Positions 1 to 10,364 of a stretch of DNA of 64,000 nucleotides are shown here, in pieces. The first letter of the stretch is position 1. Every line of letters starts with the position of its first letter. A program made the translations under genes and the position numbers. The notes under the pieces were generated by a model. That model was given only the letters and a program-made list of their open reading frames with translations. It did not search any database and was not told where the DNA came from. The DNA is from Siphonodentalium dalli (Eukaryota; Mollusca; Scaphopoda; Gadilida; Siphonodentaliidae), in contig CP136064.1 in assembly GCA_032622095.1 (NCBI GenBank), forward strand, positions 130,249,605-130,313,604, in the 5' to 3' direction.

Positions 1-179
1 AAGGTTCGGGGTGATTTATGTGATTTTCCGATCTATTTCGTCCGGCAGACATTCCGGGTTTCGGTATGATCCGTTCCATATCAGCAGAACTTAAAATCTG
101 CATTTTACATTCGCCCGGAATGCTGCTTCCTTCCGTCGACATGAATTATTAGTCTGTCTTAAATTATACGTGTCGCGAC
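1..179 (+). repeat. Split direct repeat A1 (left, truncated by window edge)
   Basis: Bases 1-179 align without net gaps to 3759-3937 (offset 3758), with only scattered substitutions. This is the left copy of the A module of the retrotransposon. Its first ~17 bases lie outside the window. Confidence 0.85.
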
Positions 180-719
180 CGGTTGTGTCTTCATTTGTTA
201 TGTGTTCCAATCTGTCACCATGTTTCATCATCAGCCTTCCATTAGTTGTTTATTCTCTTGTTCATTGTGCCTTCTGTTTGTGTCTTGTTCCGTCGGCATT
301 CCCTAATTTCGTGTGTCGCGCACGTGTTTGTCGTTCGGTGGCAACAATCAATTCAATCGTTCGTCGGGCAGTAGTCGGCGGGCTGGCTCTACCAGCTCTT
401 CTCGTGCAGGGTCTGCCTCCAGTGGCTGTGATAGGCCTCCTTCACATATTTCCCGCAGTGTGCAGTCTGTGGCTGATTCACAGGTGCGTGGCCGTGGGCA
501 GCAATCGCATGGCAGACCAGGGTTCCACAGTCCCGTGGTCGCGCTCCAGATCGGTGTCAGCCTCGTCGCCAAGCTAGTCGCAAGCAGGACGGATCTCCTC
601 GGCATAAGTTTCCACGATACGACTCGAGGTCTCAGTCAGCTTCTCCACTGTCTACTCGTTGACACAGCAGTTCAGCTGGCAGCTCCACATCTTCACTCAC
701 CTGCCGCGAGGCTTCCCGG
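180..719 (+). other. 5' leader / Ser-Arg-Gly-rich N-terminal part of the element's ORF1
   Basis: Between A1 and the recognisable Gag-like region the three forward frames each stay open only in part. One frame (313-732) is rich in Ser, Arg and Gly, as the N-terminal part of these Gag-like proteins often is. No conserved domain is visible and the true start codon cannot be chosen. Confidence 0.35.
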
Positions 720-1492
720 GTGGCCTCCATGATACGCCAGCCGGCTGCTCCATCCAGAGACAGAGCTGCTCCGGGTAATGACTTATTTAGTTACCCTGCC
801 TCGCTCGTCTCCCCTTGGGACGCCCCCTTGCCCATTCCAACGGCGGCCGACGGTTTTGGCACCCACGTTTCCCGCTCTATTCGCGACAAAATTTTCCGGG
901 GCGATTTTATCAATTTGGATCAGCTGCAGGAACCCGCCAGCTCCGTTGATCCGTCTGACCCCCATCAGTTGGTAGTTTCTGCTTCCGGGCGACTCCATGT
1001 TGCGCCAAGTGGGCATGCTGCTCCAATCACGTATGTTGACTCGTGGACCGATGCTTTTCTCACTTTCATATCAGTTCACCCCTGAATCGTCGGCTCAGCC
1101 ACTATTGCGTTACATACGCACAATTCGTTGGGCGGCTGCAAAATGTGGGGGTTCTGCTTGGCGGGTGTACGATAACCAATTTCGTATGAAGTGGGATGGA
1201 AACACAGCTACTCCTTGGGAGACCATCGACCCCAACATATGGCTGCTGGTCATGACACCCCAGGTTCGGCAACCTCAGTAGCCGACACCGCCAAGTGCTA
1301 GTACGACCGGGCATGTGGACACTTTGCCCACCCGACCGTCCCAATTCCGTCTGTTTTGACTTCAACGCCGGCCGTTGCTCCTGGCCAAACTGCCGTTTTC
1401 AACATATCTGCAACATATGCTCCGAGCCTCATGCCGCAACCTCTGCCCATGGACATGACTTTTGCCGCTCAGCCCGCGGCGGTAGGCAGTAG
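720..1492 (+). pseudogene. Gag-like protein of Ngaro/DIRS element with CCCH zinc finger (frameshifted)
   Basis: Three successive frames give one recognisable protein. Frame 3 (about 720-1085) contains a segment with 'HVSRSIRDKIFRGDFINL', then 'WTDAFLTFISVH'. Frame 1 (about 1080-1281) continues with 'YIRTIRWAAAKCGG', 'WRVYDNQFRMKW' and 'PWETIDPNIWLLVM'. Frame 2 (1295-1492) has 'CFDFNAGRCSWPNCRFQH', a C-x7-C-x4-C-x3-H zinc finger, followed by a second Cys/His cluster 'CNICSEPH'. Such Gag-like ORFs with an RNA-binding zinc finger precede the reverse transcriptase in DIRS/Ngaro elements and are presumed to package or bind the element RNA. At least two frameshifts (near 1060-1085 and 1281-1300) break it. 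The assignment rests on pattern memory and on position. Confidence 0.6.
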
Positions 1493-1504
1493 CGTCTACC
1501 AGCT

Positions 1505-2584
1505 CGCCCCTTCCGCAGTTAATCTTGACAGTTTGTGTTGGTGGCTTGGAAAGTATCCTCGCCACCAAGCCGTGCGGGATCTTCGGATCGGTTACTCATG
1601 GTTTTCCACTCCATTATACTGGCCCGCGAATGCCAACTGACGCTCCGAACCGCAAGTCTGCTCGTGACCGCCCTGAGGTCGTCCGAAATAAAAATTTTAA
1701 GGAAGTTCGCCTTGGTCGCATTGCTGGCCCTTTCTGCGCACGTACAATTCGAACACTCCTTGTGTCACCACTTGGTCTGGTGCTAAAACATGACCCAGGC
1801 TCGTTCCGTCTCATGCGCCAACTGATCCTACATCACCTCTCCTATCCAGCCGGCCAGTCGCTCAATGACCATATTCAACGTGAGTTCACTACTGTCACCT
1901 ATACCAGTTTTGCCGCTACGGTTGCTACCATCCAGTCCCTTGGGGCTGGGACTTTGCTCGCTCGTGGGGATTTAAGCTGGAGGACTTGTATTATTTCGAC
2001 AAATGCTTCCTTTCGGCTGCGGCATGTCATGTGCAACATTTGAATATTTTTCCACATTTTGGAATGGGTTGTTCACCAGCGGTCCGGCAGCCCACATATC
2101 TTGCACTACTGCGATGACTTCCTGTTCTGTGGTACGCCAGCCACGTCCCAGGCCTCGGACAGTCTTGCCATGTTTTATCGTGCATGCGCTGATATCGGCG
2201 TACCTATTGCTCATGAACAAATGGTCTCCCCCACCACGAAGCTCTGCTATCTTGGTCTCGAACTCGTTACGTTGGCTACCGCAGTGCGTCTCCCTGCTGA
2301 GAAGCTCACAGCCATTCAGTCCAAAATCTCTATGGCTTTGCGCCGCCGTACAATCTCGGTCCGTGAACTGCTGTTGCTCATCGGTTCTTTACAATTTGCG
2401 TGCAATCGGTTCGTCCAGTCCCCCTTTTTGTCGTAGTTTGCTTGATGCCCTGCAGGGATTTTCCAAACCGCATTACAAAATCAGGATTAATTCTGGCATG
2501 CGTGCCGATCTGGCCACGTGGTTACAGTTTTTCACGTCATTTATGGGCTTTTGGCAAGTGGCCCCCCTACTTGGCATGCTATGA
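1505..2584 (+). pseudogene. Reverse transcriptase domain (DIRS/Ngaro type), multiply frameshifted
   Basis: The N-terminal part starts in frame 3 around 1505 ('LDSLCWWLGKYP') and passes to frame 1 near 1600. There 'SARDRPEVV', 'KEVRLGRIAGPF', 'SPLGLVLKHDPGSFRL' and 'LHHLSYPAGQSLNDHI' match the fingers region of DIRS-type RTs. Motif A is recognisable as 'LLARGDLS' near 1950-1973. About 15 expected residues are missing after it. 'LPFGCGMSCATFEYFS' follows in frame 2, then the catalytic 'LHYCDDFLFCG' (YCDD at 2107-2118) in frame 1, then a thumb-like part ending in frame 2 at 2584. The element would use this enzyme to copy its RNA. Four frame changes and a palm deletion make it inactive. Confidence 0.85.
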
Positions 2585-2608
2585 GCCTGACCCGCAATAT
2601 GGGTCTCC

Positions 2609-2860
2609 GTGTCCATCAGCATCTGGGGGCAACGACTTCAGAATCATCACCTCCATTTACACTGCGCTAACAATACCGTGGTCCGAGCCATCAACAACCA
2701 AACTTTCAAATGCAAGCCGCTCATGGCTCTGTTGCGCCAACTGATCATGCTGCTGCTAACTCACATCTCCTGGATCGCGTCTCGTGATAATGGTATTGCT
2801 GACAGCCTCTCTGGTTTCCAGATGAAACGTTTCCATCGACTGGCGCCATCTGCCGCCTGA
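2609..2860 (+). pseudogene. RNase H-like domain of the retrotransposon, active-site Asp lost
   Basis: The reading 'LHLHCANNTVVRAINNQTF' followed by 'ASRDNGIADSLSGFQ' has the spacing of the DIRS/Ngaro RNase H segment. There 'HCDN.AVV' and 'N.IADSLSR' carry two of the catalytic acidic residues. Here the first Asp is Ala (codon GCT at 2666-2668), while the second Asp (in 'ADSLSG') is kept. A stop at 2582-2584 separates it from the reverse transcriptase in the same frame. The domain would degrade RNA in the RNA:DNA hybrid. It is part of the same dead polyprotein. Confidence 0.65.
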
Positions 2861-3060
2861 ACGCCAACACCATTTCCCAGGTACTTTTGGACCTGCGTCG
2901 GCACGTCACGCTACTCTTGCCTTCCTACCGGGCGCCAAAAACACCACGCACGTATCGCACCTCCACATGGGCTTATCTCCGTTTCGCAAAAACAGCGTCG
3001 CTTGGTCATTTCCTGGCCGCTTCAAGAACACGAAAATACAACAGAAGCAAACGGTGGATT
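2861..3060 (+). pseudogene. Tyrosine recombinase N-terminal fragment
   Basis: Directly after the RNase H-like segment, 'LRRHVTLLLPSYRAPKTPRTYRTSTWAYLRFAK' (2887 onward, read in two parts) resembles the helical core-binding (SAM-like) N-terminal domain of the element-encoded tyrosine recombinase. It is followed by unrelated residues and a stop at 3165. The R-H-R-Y catalytic domain of about 180 residues, expected before B1, is absent. The loss probably occurred by internal deletion between about 3000 and 3278. Assignment is by position and by the short motif. Confidence 0.5.
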
Positions 3061-3278
3061 AAATGTATTATTGATGTGTTTTGGGCATGGAGCTCCTGGT
3101 TTGGGGGAGTGCGTGCGCACTCTATGGCGGTCCTGCAGATAGTGGTAGTTTGCGTGTCGCCATAGCGTTATAACCTGTCTGGTAATTTGGATGGGTGGCT
3201 TAGCGGGGATAGTAACCATGTGTCTATGACTGCGCAGTCATCTTATGCTTATTCAGAGAGTGCTCTCTGTAGTGCCTG

Positions 3279-3741
3279 AGTGATATCACCAGGCCGGTGC
3301 TTAGCCACAGGGAGTTGGGCTGTCCAGTGGTCTCTCCTGCCTTACGGTACCTGCATCGCGCTCGTTGGGTCTCTCCTTGTTGTCCGTGTGTGCTTAATGC
3401 TTAGTGGCGCCTCACAGCACTTCTTAGGCATCTGCTCCGAATCGTACCGTAGCTCGTCGGGCCATGCTCATAATGCCCTGCGCTGTACAGCAGTATTTCT
3501 TCAGCGTTTCTCTGCGTCGGCTTCTCATCAGAGCTGAGGCTCTGCTATAAATTGGTTAAGTGCGATTGGGCTATCTGCAGGACAAGCTTGTAAATAATGT
3601 TGCATTAAAGCTGAGATCATAGCCCACTCATGTGTTGTCGCTTAAATATCCCATGCTGTAAGAGATTGCTCTCCGTAGTGCATACATGGCAGGGCTGTCA
3701 CTGGTGGGGGAGGTGTGTCTTGGATCTGAGTAAATCACATA
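3279..3741 (+). repeat. Split direct repeat B1
   Basis: The B module starts near 'CACCAGGCCGGTGCTTAGCC' and ends at 'TGAGTAAATCACATAAT'. It matches B2 (4198-4485) at both ends and in the middle. B1 contains about 180 bases (3333-3510) missing from B2, so one copy was rearranged. B1 runs directly into A2. Confidence 0.75.
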
Positions 3742-3937
3742 ATGCACCCAGGGCCGATAAGGTTTGGGGTGATTTATGTGATTTTCCGATCTATTTTGTC
3801 CGGCAGACATTCCGGGTTTCGGTATGATCCGTTCCATATCAGCAGAACTTAAAATCTGCATTTTACATTCGCCTGGAATGCTGCTTCCTTCCGTCGACAT
3901 GAATTGTAAGTCAGTCTTAAATTCTACGTGTCGCGAT
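3742..3937 (+). repeat. Split direct repeat A2
   Basis: The second A module abuts B1 and matches 1-179 over its whole available length. Its first ~17 bases have no counterpart because A1 is cut by the window start. Confidence 0.8.
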
Positions 3938-4197
3938 CCCTCCCTCCCCTTGGAGCTCCATGCCCCACATTGTTAGGCGTCGCGGAGTGGCGCGCTATCT
4001 TCAATGTTGTGTGATGCCATGTTTTGTGCCTATGGCCTTGCCTGTTGTCCTCTCGTTGCTGCTGTTCTTTATATTTCAGGTACCGCATCATCAGTGCCAT
4101 TGGTCCAGCTTTGGTGCGTCCTGCAGCACTTGGTAACAGTTGTGTTACTCGCCCGTCGGTCACTGGTCAGCTTATTCCATCATGCTCTTTGCCAGAG
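3938..4197 (+). other. Spacer between A2 and B2
   Basis: This stretch matches neither the sequence following A1 nor the sequence preceding B1. Canonical Ngaro repeats have little here, so it may be an insertion or a family-specific extension. No gene is seen. Confidence 0.4.
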
Positions 4198-4485
4198 TGT
4201 AATCTCACCAGGCCGGTGCTTAGCCACAGGGAGTTGGGCTGTCCAGTGGTCAGTGCGTCGGCTTCTCGTCAGCTATAAATTGGTTAAGTGTGATTGGGCT
4301 ATCTGCAGGACAAGCTTGTAAATAATGTTGCATTAAAGCTGAGATCATACCCCACTCATGTGTTGTCATTTAAATATCCCATGCTGTAAGAGAGTGCTCT
4401 CCATAGTGCATACACAATTGATACAGTAGTGGCAGGGCTGTCACTGATGGGGGTGGTGTGTCTTGGATCTGAGTAATCACATAAT
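4198..4485 (+). repeat. Split direct repeat B2, right end of the retrotransposon
   Basis: Homology to B1 ends at 'TGAGTAATCACATAAT' (about 4470-4485), which marks the right border. The sequence then becomes AT-rich and unrelated. B2 lacks about 180 bases that are present in B1. Confidence 0.75.
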
Positions 4486-5699
4486 AGATAAACTAGGTAA
4501 TTTTCAATGAAAAGTTTCTGACCTTTAACTAAATTGCCTCTTTCACAGAAAATACATGGTTCATTGTCACCTGATAGCTTTTCGCAATATGACATAGTCA
4601 TATTGCATGATAAAATAACAGTAACTAGCCATTAGATGTTGAGGTAAAAAAATTCAGGTGGGGGAGGGGAAGATAAACTGATTTTTTAAACAAACAAAAT
4701 CTGAACTCTAATGCCTCAGCCAAAGAAAAAATATGCTTCCTTGTCACCAATGATAGAAAAACTGAGTCACATATTTAACCATTTCGTGATGGGAGTTAAG
4801 CTGCTGCAGCATTAAAGATCCTGTGCCAGGTGCATCATCTTATATATGCCAGTCTCCCATAGGCAGCCTTGCATACCTTACTCATATTTAAATTCGTGCA
4901 GTACTATATTTCGCTCAGTTTTGAATTTGCACATCTATCTGTGCGATTTCAAAACTGACACAAATATTTTCCTAATAGTTTTGGATCTGATGACAGTTTC
5001 AGTTCTTCATCTTTCCTGAAGATATACATGTGTATAATACGACAGATCTCCACTATGCATGTAAAACATGACTGCATCATCAATGCATTGTGAATATGTG
5101 TGTGTTTACGCTCCAAATAATTATTCTCAGTGATATTCAATTGAAATAGTTATTGACATCATTGGAATGAACTCGAATCAAATGAAACCACAACCACCTA
5201 CTAGGTAGCTGACTTCAGAAAAAATCAACACTTGGCTGAGGGTTGTGTTGGCATAAATAATTCAGGCTGCATGGTCATGGTCATGCCGTGTTGATAACAG
5301 GGGGCGTACTTTCGTGCACCTTCAGTCTGGTACATGTATATTTCTTACAAGTTTTTCAACACCGACGATGTTACCATAATTTGTTGCTTTTATGAGTAAT
5401 GGTTTTATGTTGGTCATCCATATGTAATATATAGCCCTATAAAAGCATGTATAATTGTCTATATTCAGTCCAGCCTTTCGTGTTGTCTGTAACTCATCAA
5501 TATATCACATATCAATCTGCTATTCCCTGTGGTTTGCTATAATCTCAGAAGTCGTACTATTTTTCACTCAGTTTTATTTTAAATCATACTGCGCGAATTT
5601 AAATATGAGTAAGGTATATTGTCTAGATGTTAACTAAGGTAAAATAAATTCAGGTGGTTGGGGGGGGGGGGGGGGGGGAAGAATCAGGCAGGGGGAGAT
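4486..5699. other. Non-coding, with fragments of dispersed repeats
   Basis: No gene is seen. 4776-4900 ('TTAACCATTTCGTGATGGG' then 'AGATCCTGTGCCAGG') is related to the TTAA-flanked MITE at 12938-13171 and, inverted, to 7848-7905. 4640-4680 and 5625-5700 share 'AAATTCAGGTGG'. 4866-4900 is an inverted match to 5585-5620. Together these look like a degraded dispersed repeat. Confidence 0.5.
5660..5678 (+). repeat. Poly-G run (19 G)
   Basis: An uninterrupted run of 19 G, preceded by 'CAGGTGGTT'. A similar run of 15 G follows 'GTGGAGGTT' at 6690-6704. Shorter runs are at 31604-31615 and 50719-50731. Run lengths may be unreliable in an assembly. Confidence 0.9.
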
Positions 5700-6030
5700 A
5701 ACCTAGATGCGCAGATACTATCGGACAAAAAACTAAAGTTTTCGCACCGGATAGAACATGTCTGTTGGATGGAAAGTATTAATAATTTCTAAACTGATCA
5801 ACATATTGATACCACAAACTGTACAGTTGAGGGTTCTGTCATCATAAATATGCTCATAAAATATCAACAAGATCTGATAACAAATAATTTGGTTATAGTA
5901 ACACATAGCATGTGTCTACGGACAGATGGACGGATGCCCTGGCAGATGAACGGATGAATAGATGAACAATGGATGGTTGATCCGGATGTCGGCATTATGT
6001 GTACCATACATGGTATAGGTACACATAAAC
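5700..6030 (-). repeat. Modular repeat family A, copy 1
   Basis: It contains the unit 'TTTCTAAACTGATCAAC...', then a GGACGGATG-rich stretch, and ends with the palindromic border 'GTACCATACATGGTAT' (about 6000-6020). The same border type closes or opens copies at 8440-8730, 38300-38440 and 55405-56280. No coding content. Confidence 0.6.
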
Positions 6031-7669
6031 AGAACTGAGAGGAGCTCACAAGAGCAATATCATACAGTCCAACAAATTTATATTTAATTGCCAAAGCTTT
6101 CTCACTTCAATAGCTTTCACAAAGGTAGGCTTATATGAGGTTATGAACAAAATATACAGTCTGCATAATGATTAGCTTCAGACAAGTCAGACTGCATGAC
6201 CATATATTTACATGCCAGCATTGTCCATGCTTCGATGAGCACAGGTGTCGTGGGCTGTACCATGACACAACCAAAACTGTCACAGGTTTACGTGATTTGG
6301 GCACATGTCACAAAATAATGTGACTCAGTTATGAATGCAAATTAAAATCCACATTGAATGCATGAGAAAGGTAGGTTGTAAATCTTAAGCTAACAGGACC
6401 TGTTGAGCCATGTTATTATCAGCCAGATTAGCATTTCAATATAAAACATTGTGCACCTGTAGAGGTGCAACTTAGGATTGCCTTCGGGAAGTCATTCATG
6501 AAATATGACTCAAAATTGCCTCAATGTTTACCCACTGCAATGTTCAATCTTGCAGGTAATTGTCACAAATTATGGAGTAAATCAATAGAATTTTACTATC
6601 TTCGAGCAAACATTTGATAGTACCTAGGTAGGAAGAAGAGTGTTATTTCCAAGACACAAGGGCTACGGAAACTACTGAAAGTGGAGGTTGGGGGGGGGGG
6701 GGGGAGTGAAAATTGTTTTAGTCAGGGGGTGGGTATTTAAGTGATGAGTGAGGTGAATTTCATAGGAATTAACAACACTACATAAATTAGGATAAAGAGA
6801 CTAGCTACCCTACAGGGACTAGGGAGACATGTAAGATTCATGAAAGGTGTCTCAATTGTGTAAATCCAATTCCACTCAATTTCAGAATGTATATGGCCAA
6901 ACAGAAAAAAATAATGCATATTAGCTGATATTAGTATAAATTAATAGATATAAGTGAATGGAATAATAAAAGTAATAATAAAACTGATATTATAGATTCT
7001 TGCATGACCTATATTAAATAATTGTTTTTATTACATTCCTATGAGTGATTTATCTTGATTCTCGAGTGATTATAAACGATAATTTCACTAGTGAATTATG
7101 TCACTTTAACTAATACATGCTGTTGAAATGTATGCATCATAGGTATAATGAAGGTATTATCCATATCTGTGGTAAAATCAGACGATTATAGTAGAATAAA
7201 ATTAAATAATATAATTACTTGATTGAACTGGTGACATGAAATAAATCATTCGAGAGAGGAACTATTTTGTAAAACCTCTTAACTCTAAATTTTGACTCTG
7301 ATTGACGATTCATTGAGTCTAAAAATGATTCTAACAATTTTCGAAGAATTCCAAATATTCATTATTCACATAAATGATTTTAATAGCTCCAAATTATACA
7401 ATTGGTCAGCAATTCTAGTTGAAGTACTTAAATGCCAGACAAAATGAAGAATTTGTTCCATGCCTCTCACCCCTTCCATTCTCATCTTCTCCCCCTGAAA
7501 CTCTCCTCTTATTCACAATTGATTATATTCCAGAATTTCATGTAATATCAAATTAGCTGTGGTTTAATGCAAAATCCCCGAGAAGAAATTTTATATTTTA
7601 CAGAACCCCTTCATGACACATAGGGAGAATGACCCTTGAAAAGTCATGTGCTTACTGTTTTGCTTCAAT
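6031..7669. other. AT-rich non-coding
   Basis: No gene, RNA gene or clear element is seen apart from the 15-G run at 6690-6704. By position this is a downstream intron of the minus-strand myosin gene. Confidence 0.5.
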
Positions 7670-7930
7670 GAATTAACGAGAGGCCACTCACGATCGGCAG
7701 ATGTTAACCCATCCCTTGGCGATAGTAAATTACTATGATCGGAATCATAAATGAGAGTTTTGGTGTTGAATTATAGAGTATACAGTTATGTTCTATTATA
7801 GACAAATGTACATAACACAAATTATTGGAATTTATGGGTCACTCGCATTTATATAAGAGAATGCACTGGCACAGGATCTGTAATGCTGCACCACCACAGC
7901 CTTGGGTTAAATGTGAAAGGTGACCTGGAC
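7670..7930. repeat. Dispersed repeat fragment
   Basis: 7675-7730, reverse-complemented, matches 57355-57413 ('ATCTGCCGATCGTGA', 'GGCCTCTCGTT'). 7848-7905 is an inverted match to 4801-4880 and 12960-13010 ('ACTGGCACAGGATC'). Confidence 0.55.
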
Positions 7931-8439
7931 ATGGAATACTTGGGTTAAGAGAGTCCAATTTAAGTTTACAATGATAATATATCAAATTCTACCAACAATA
8001 TAGATCAAGATAAGCCACCTCACTGCTGACCCATTAATATCAATTATATAGCAGATCTGTTAACAAATCACAGGAATTGTTTATGTTGAAAGCTGACATC
8101 TCTATTAAACAAATAACATTTATAATGACCTCAGACCATCTGTGGAGTGATATCTTCAGCTGTGCAAGGCAGCACAGATGTCCAAGTCTACTGTTAATAT
8201 CATGTGATGTGTATTGTTGAATCTTTATTTTAAATTAGATACCAAAGCTTTCTTTATCAGATTATCTGCACATTGGCATAAGATTTAAACAAATTTGGTG
8301 TGGTGACTCGGAGTGCCCTTGGCAGAGTTATAATGGTGTTAGTTTTTCAAATTTTGTTAACTTTAAATTTTTTATTTTTTTTAATTATTTAAAACAAAAA
8401 ATTATTATATTTGTTTTTATTATTTATTTATTTTTTGTT

Positions 8440-8730
8440 AAATTGAGCAAGGAATTCAATCAAAATATTTTTTTAAGAGTGAATATTTTTTCGAAAAAAT
8501 GGCCTTAATTCAGTTATAAATTGTCGAATAAAACCCATATTCGAACTCGATCTGTCTTTTGTGCTAAGAAATTCATATACAAAATTTGGTTCCGATCAGA
8601 TAGAAAATATTTGAGTTATTACACCATGCGTAAAGTGTCTACAGACAGACGGACGGACTAATGACAAGTGCATGGTCAATCCGGACAACTACACACTATG
8701 TTTACCATACTATGGTATGGGTAAACATAA
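8440..8730 (-). repeat. Modular repeat family A, copy 2
   Basis: It holds one unit ('ATTTGGTTCCGATCAGATAG', 'CATATTCGAACTCGATCTG'), then 'CAGACAGACGGACGGAC', then the border palindrome 'TTACCATACTATGGTATGG'. It matches 55405-55600 in inverted orientation. It ends only 46 bases from the myosin exon. Confidence 0.65.
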
Positions 8731-8775
8731 AATACAAAGTGACCATAAAATATGGAATATTATGTGTTTACTCAC

Positions 8776-9036
8776 ATATATGAAATTATCCATGTAACGA
8801 ATGAACAGATTTCGGAGGATTCCTGCCTCATTGAGATCTCCTAAGTGAATCATATCCTCAATGCCCTCGGCGGATGACTGGTGCATGTGTTTGATTTGCC
8901 GTTTGCCATCGAGCCAGTGTTCATTCCCGTCATCGTCCACTACACAGATCTTGCCTGACTCGGTGAATTTCACCTGGGCTCCCAGATCCACAGAGAACTC
9001 TGTTCTCTTTTCTGGCTCAATCCAGACATGGTCACC
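8776..9036 (-). CDS. MYO7A: Myosin VIIa-like, second coding exon (N-terminal SH3-like part of motor head)
   Basis: Read on the minus strand, 87 codons give 'GDHVWIEPEKRTEFSV', 'VVDDDGNEHW', then 'HMHQSSAEGIEDMIHLGD' and 'LNEAGILRNLFIRY', ending 'NFIY'. This is the start of a class VII myosin: an SH3-like subdomain followed by the helix that leads into the motor core. Myosin VII is an actin-based motor with MyTH4-FERM tails that acts in stereocilia, microvilli and other actin protrusions. The exon is bounded by an acceptor (...ATTGCAG, AG at 9038-9037) and a donor (GTGAGT, GT at 8775-8774). Both junctions are in phase 0. The next expected residues (TYTG... and the P-loop GESGAGKT) are not found at lower coordinates, so the gene continues beyond base 1. 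GC content is higher than the surroundings. A myosin X or XV paralogue is less likely. Confidence 0.88.
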
Positions 9037-10364
9037 CTGCAATTATATTGGATGGTGTTCCTTAATACAGAAAATAAATAATATTCTTAAGACTACATAT
9101 CCATATTGCAGATCAGTCTAATTAAAATTCAGACTATTGAACAAGTTGCATGTGTTGAAATGTTTCAGACAATAGAATGGGTAGCTTGTTCAATAGTCTA
9201 TATTTCAATTAGAATGATTGCAGACTTGACTGTCAGTTGCAGTGGGGATGCATGTACATGTAGGGTCACAGTTATTAAAGAAAAATTATTTGTATATTTA
9301 TTATAACAAGATGGACAAGCAGTTGTGCTTAAAATTTAAATTGCAATGCCATAAAATGACAATCAAAGGATTGTTACTCTGCTAAAAATGTATGGCCATG
9401 CCCAGTTTGCAAACTCGTACCAGTATCAGATACTCCTTTTGTGAACTCAGATAACAAAAATCTTTGAAATCCATTGATAATTGTTCAAAATAACCCCCGG
9501 TAACTTGTTGGATAGACAGACAGAAGGATGGAACCCATTCCTATATCACCAACTGAAAATTTTACGAGGGACTTTACCACAAAATACATTCTTAAAGATG
9601 CATAATCCTCAATAATGCTCGCAAATTACTATTACCTTGGCTTCGGGGGTAAAAATATCTTATTTGAGTCAATTCAAGGTCCCACCCATCAAAGCTCAGT
9701 CATCAGATATCAATTTTTGAACTATTAGTTTTCATCACCAATAATTTTTAGTTCCCCAGTAAAAGTCGACGAGAAGACAGTCTCAGACCAAATAGCAGAT
9801 GAAGATGGATAACTCTAAAATCAATTGGCTTTTATGTGTCAGATATTTGACAAAGTGGCAAATTTTGTTGAACAAAACGTTGATAAATAACAGGTATTGG
9901 GCAATTTTATACTATAGTTGACTGTGGTTAGCATTATTTTTTGGGCAATTAATTAAATTCTGATAACTGAAGCGGCATTTCAATAAATATTGTTTTTGTT
10001 GGAATCTGATGCTAGGGACCATCTAATCAGATTGAGTACCTTTAATATAAAATGATCTCCAATTACTTGCATCGTTATTATTTATTATTTTAATGCATGC
10101 ATACCTCCACTTTATGAGAATAATATGAACATGTATTGACATATATACAGTAGTAATAGTGGACAAAGTTTATCATATCACAAAGTAGGGACGTGGCCAG
10201 TCTCTAAATTGAAGTGTTCCGCTTTGTGCGTCCATGAGCGCGACATGGTGTTACAGACAATGGGTTGAATGCTTAGTAAATAGAACCGCGGATAACCTGA
10301 CACATGACAAAAATATATACCGCAAAATCTAGAGTAATCTGTTATGGCATCAGAGTTTAAACCC

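Larger units (their letters stand above)
1..4485 (+). mobile_element. Ngaro/DIRS-like tyrosine-recombinase retrotransposon, decayed
   Basis: The element carries, in order, a Gag-like region with a CCCH zinc finger, a reverse transcriptase with a YCDD box, an RNase H-like region and the N-terminal part of a tyrosine recombinase. The flanking repeats are split direct repeats: A1 at the left, then the ORFs, then B1, A2 and B2. This order is typical of Ngaro/PAT-type DIRS elements and unlike LTR or LINE elements. The coding part changes frame repeatedly and has stops, and the catalytic half of the recombinase is missing, so this copy is dead. Comparing A2 with A1 places the true left end about 17 bases before base 1. 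No target duplication is expected for recombinase-mediated insertion. DIRS1-like rather than Ngaro-like classification cannot be excluded without alignment. Confidence 0.8.
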
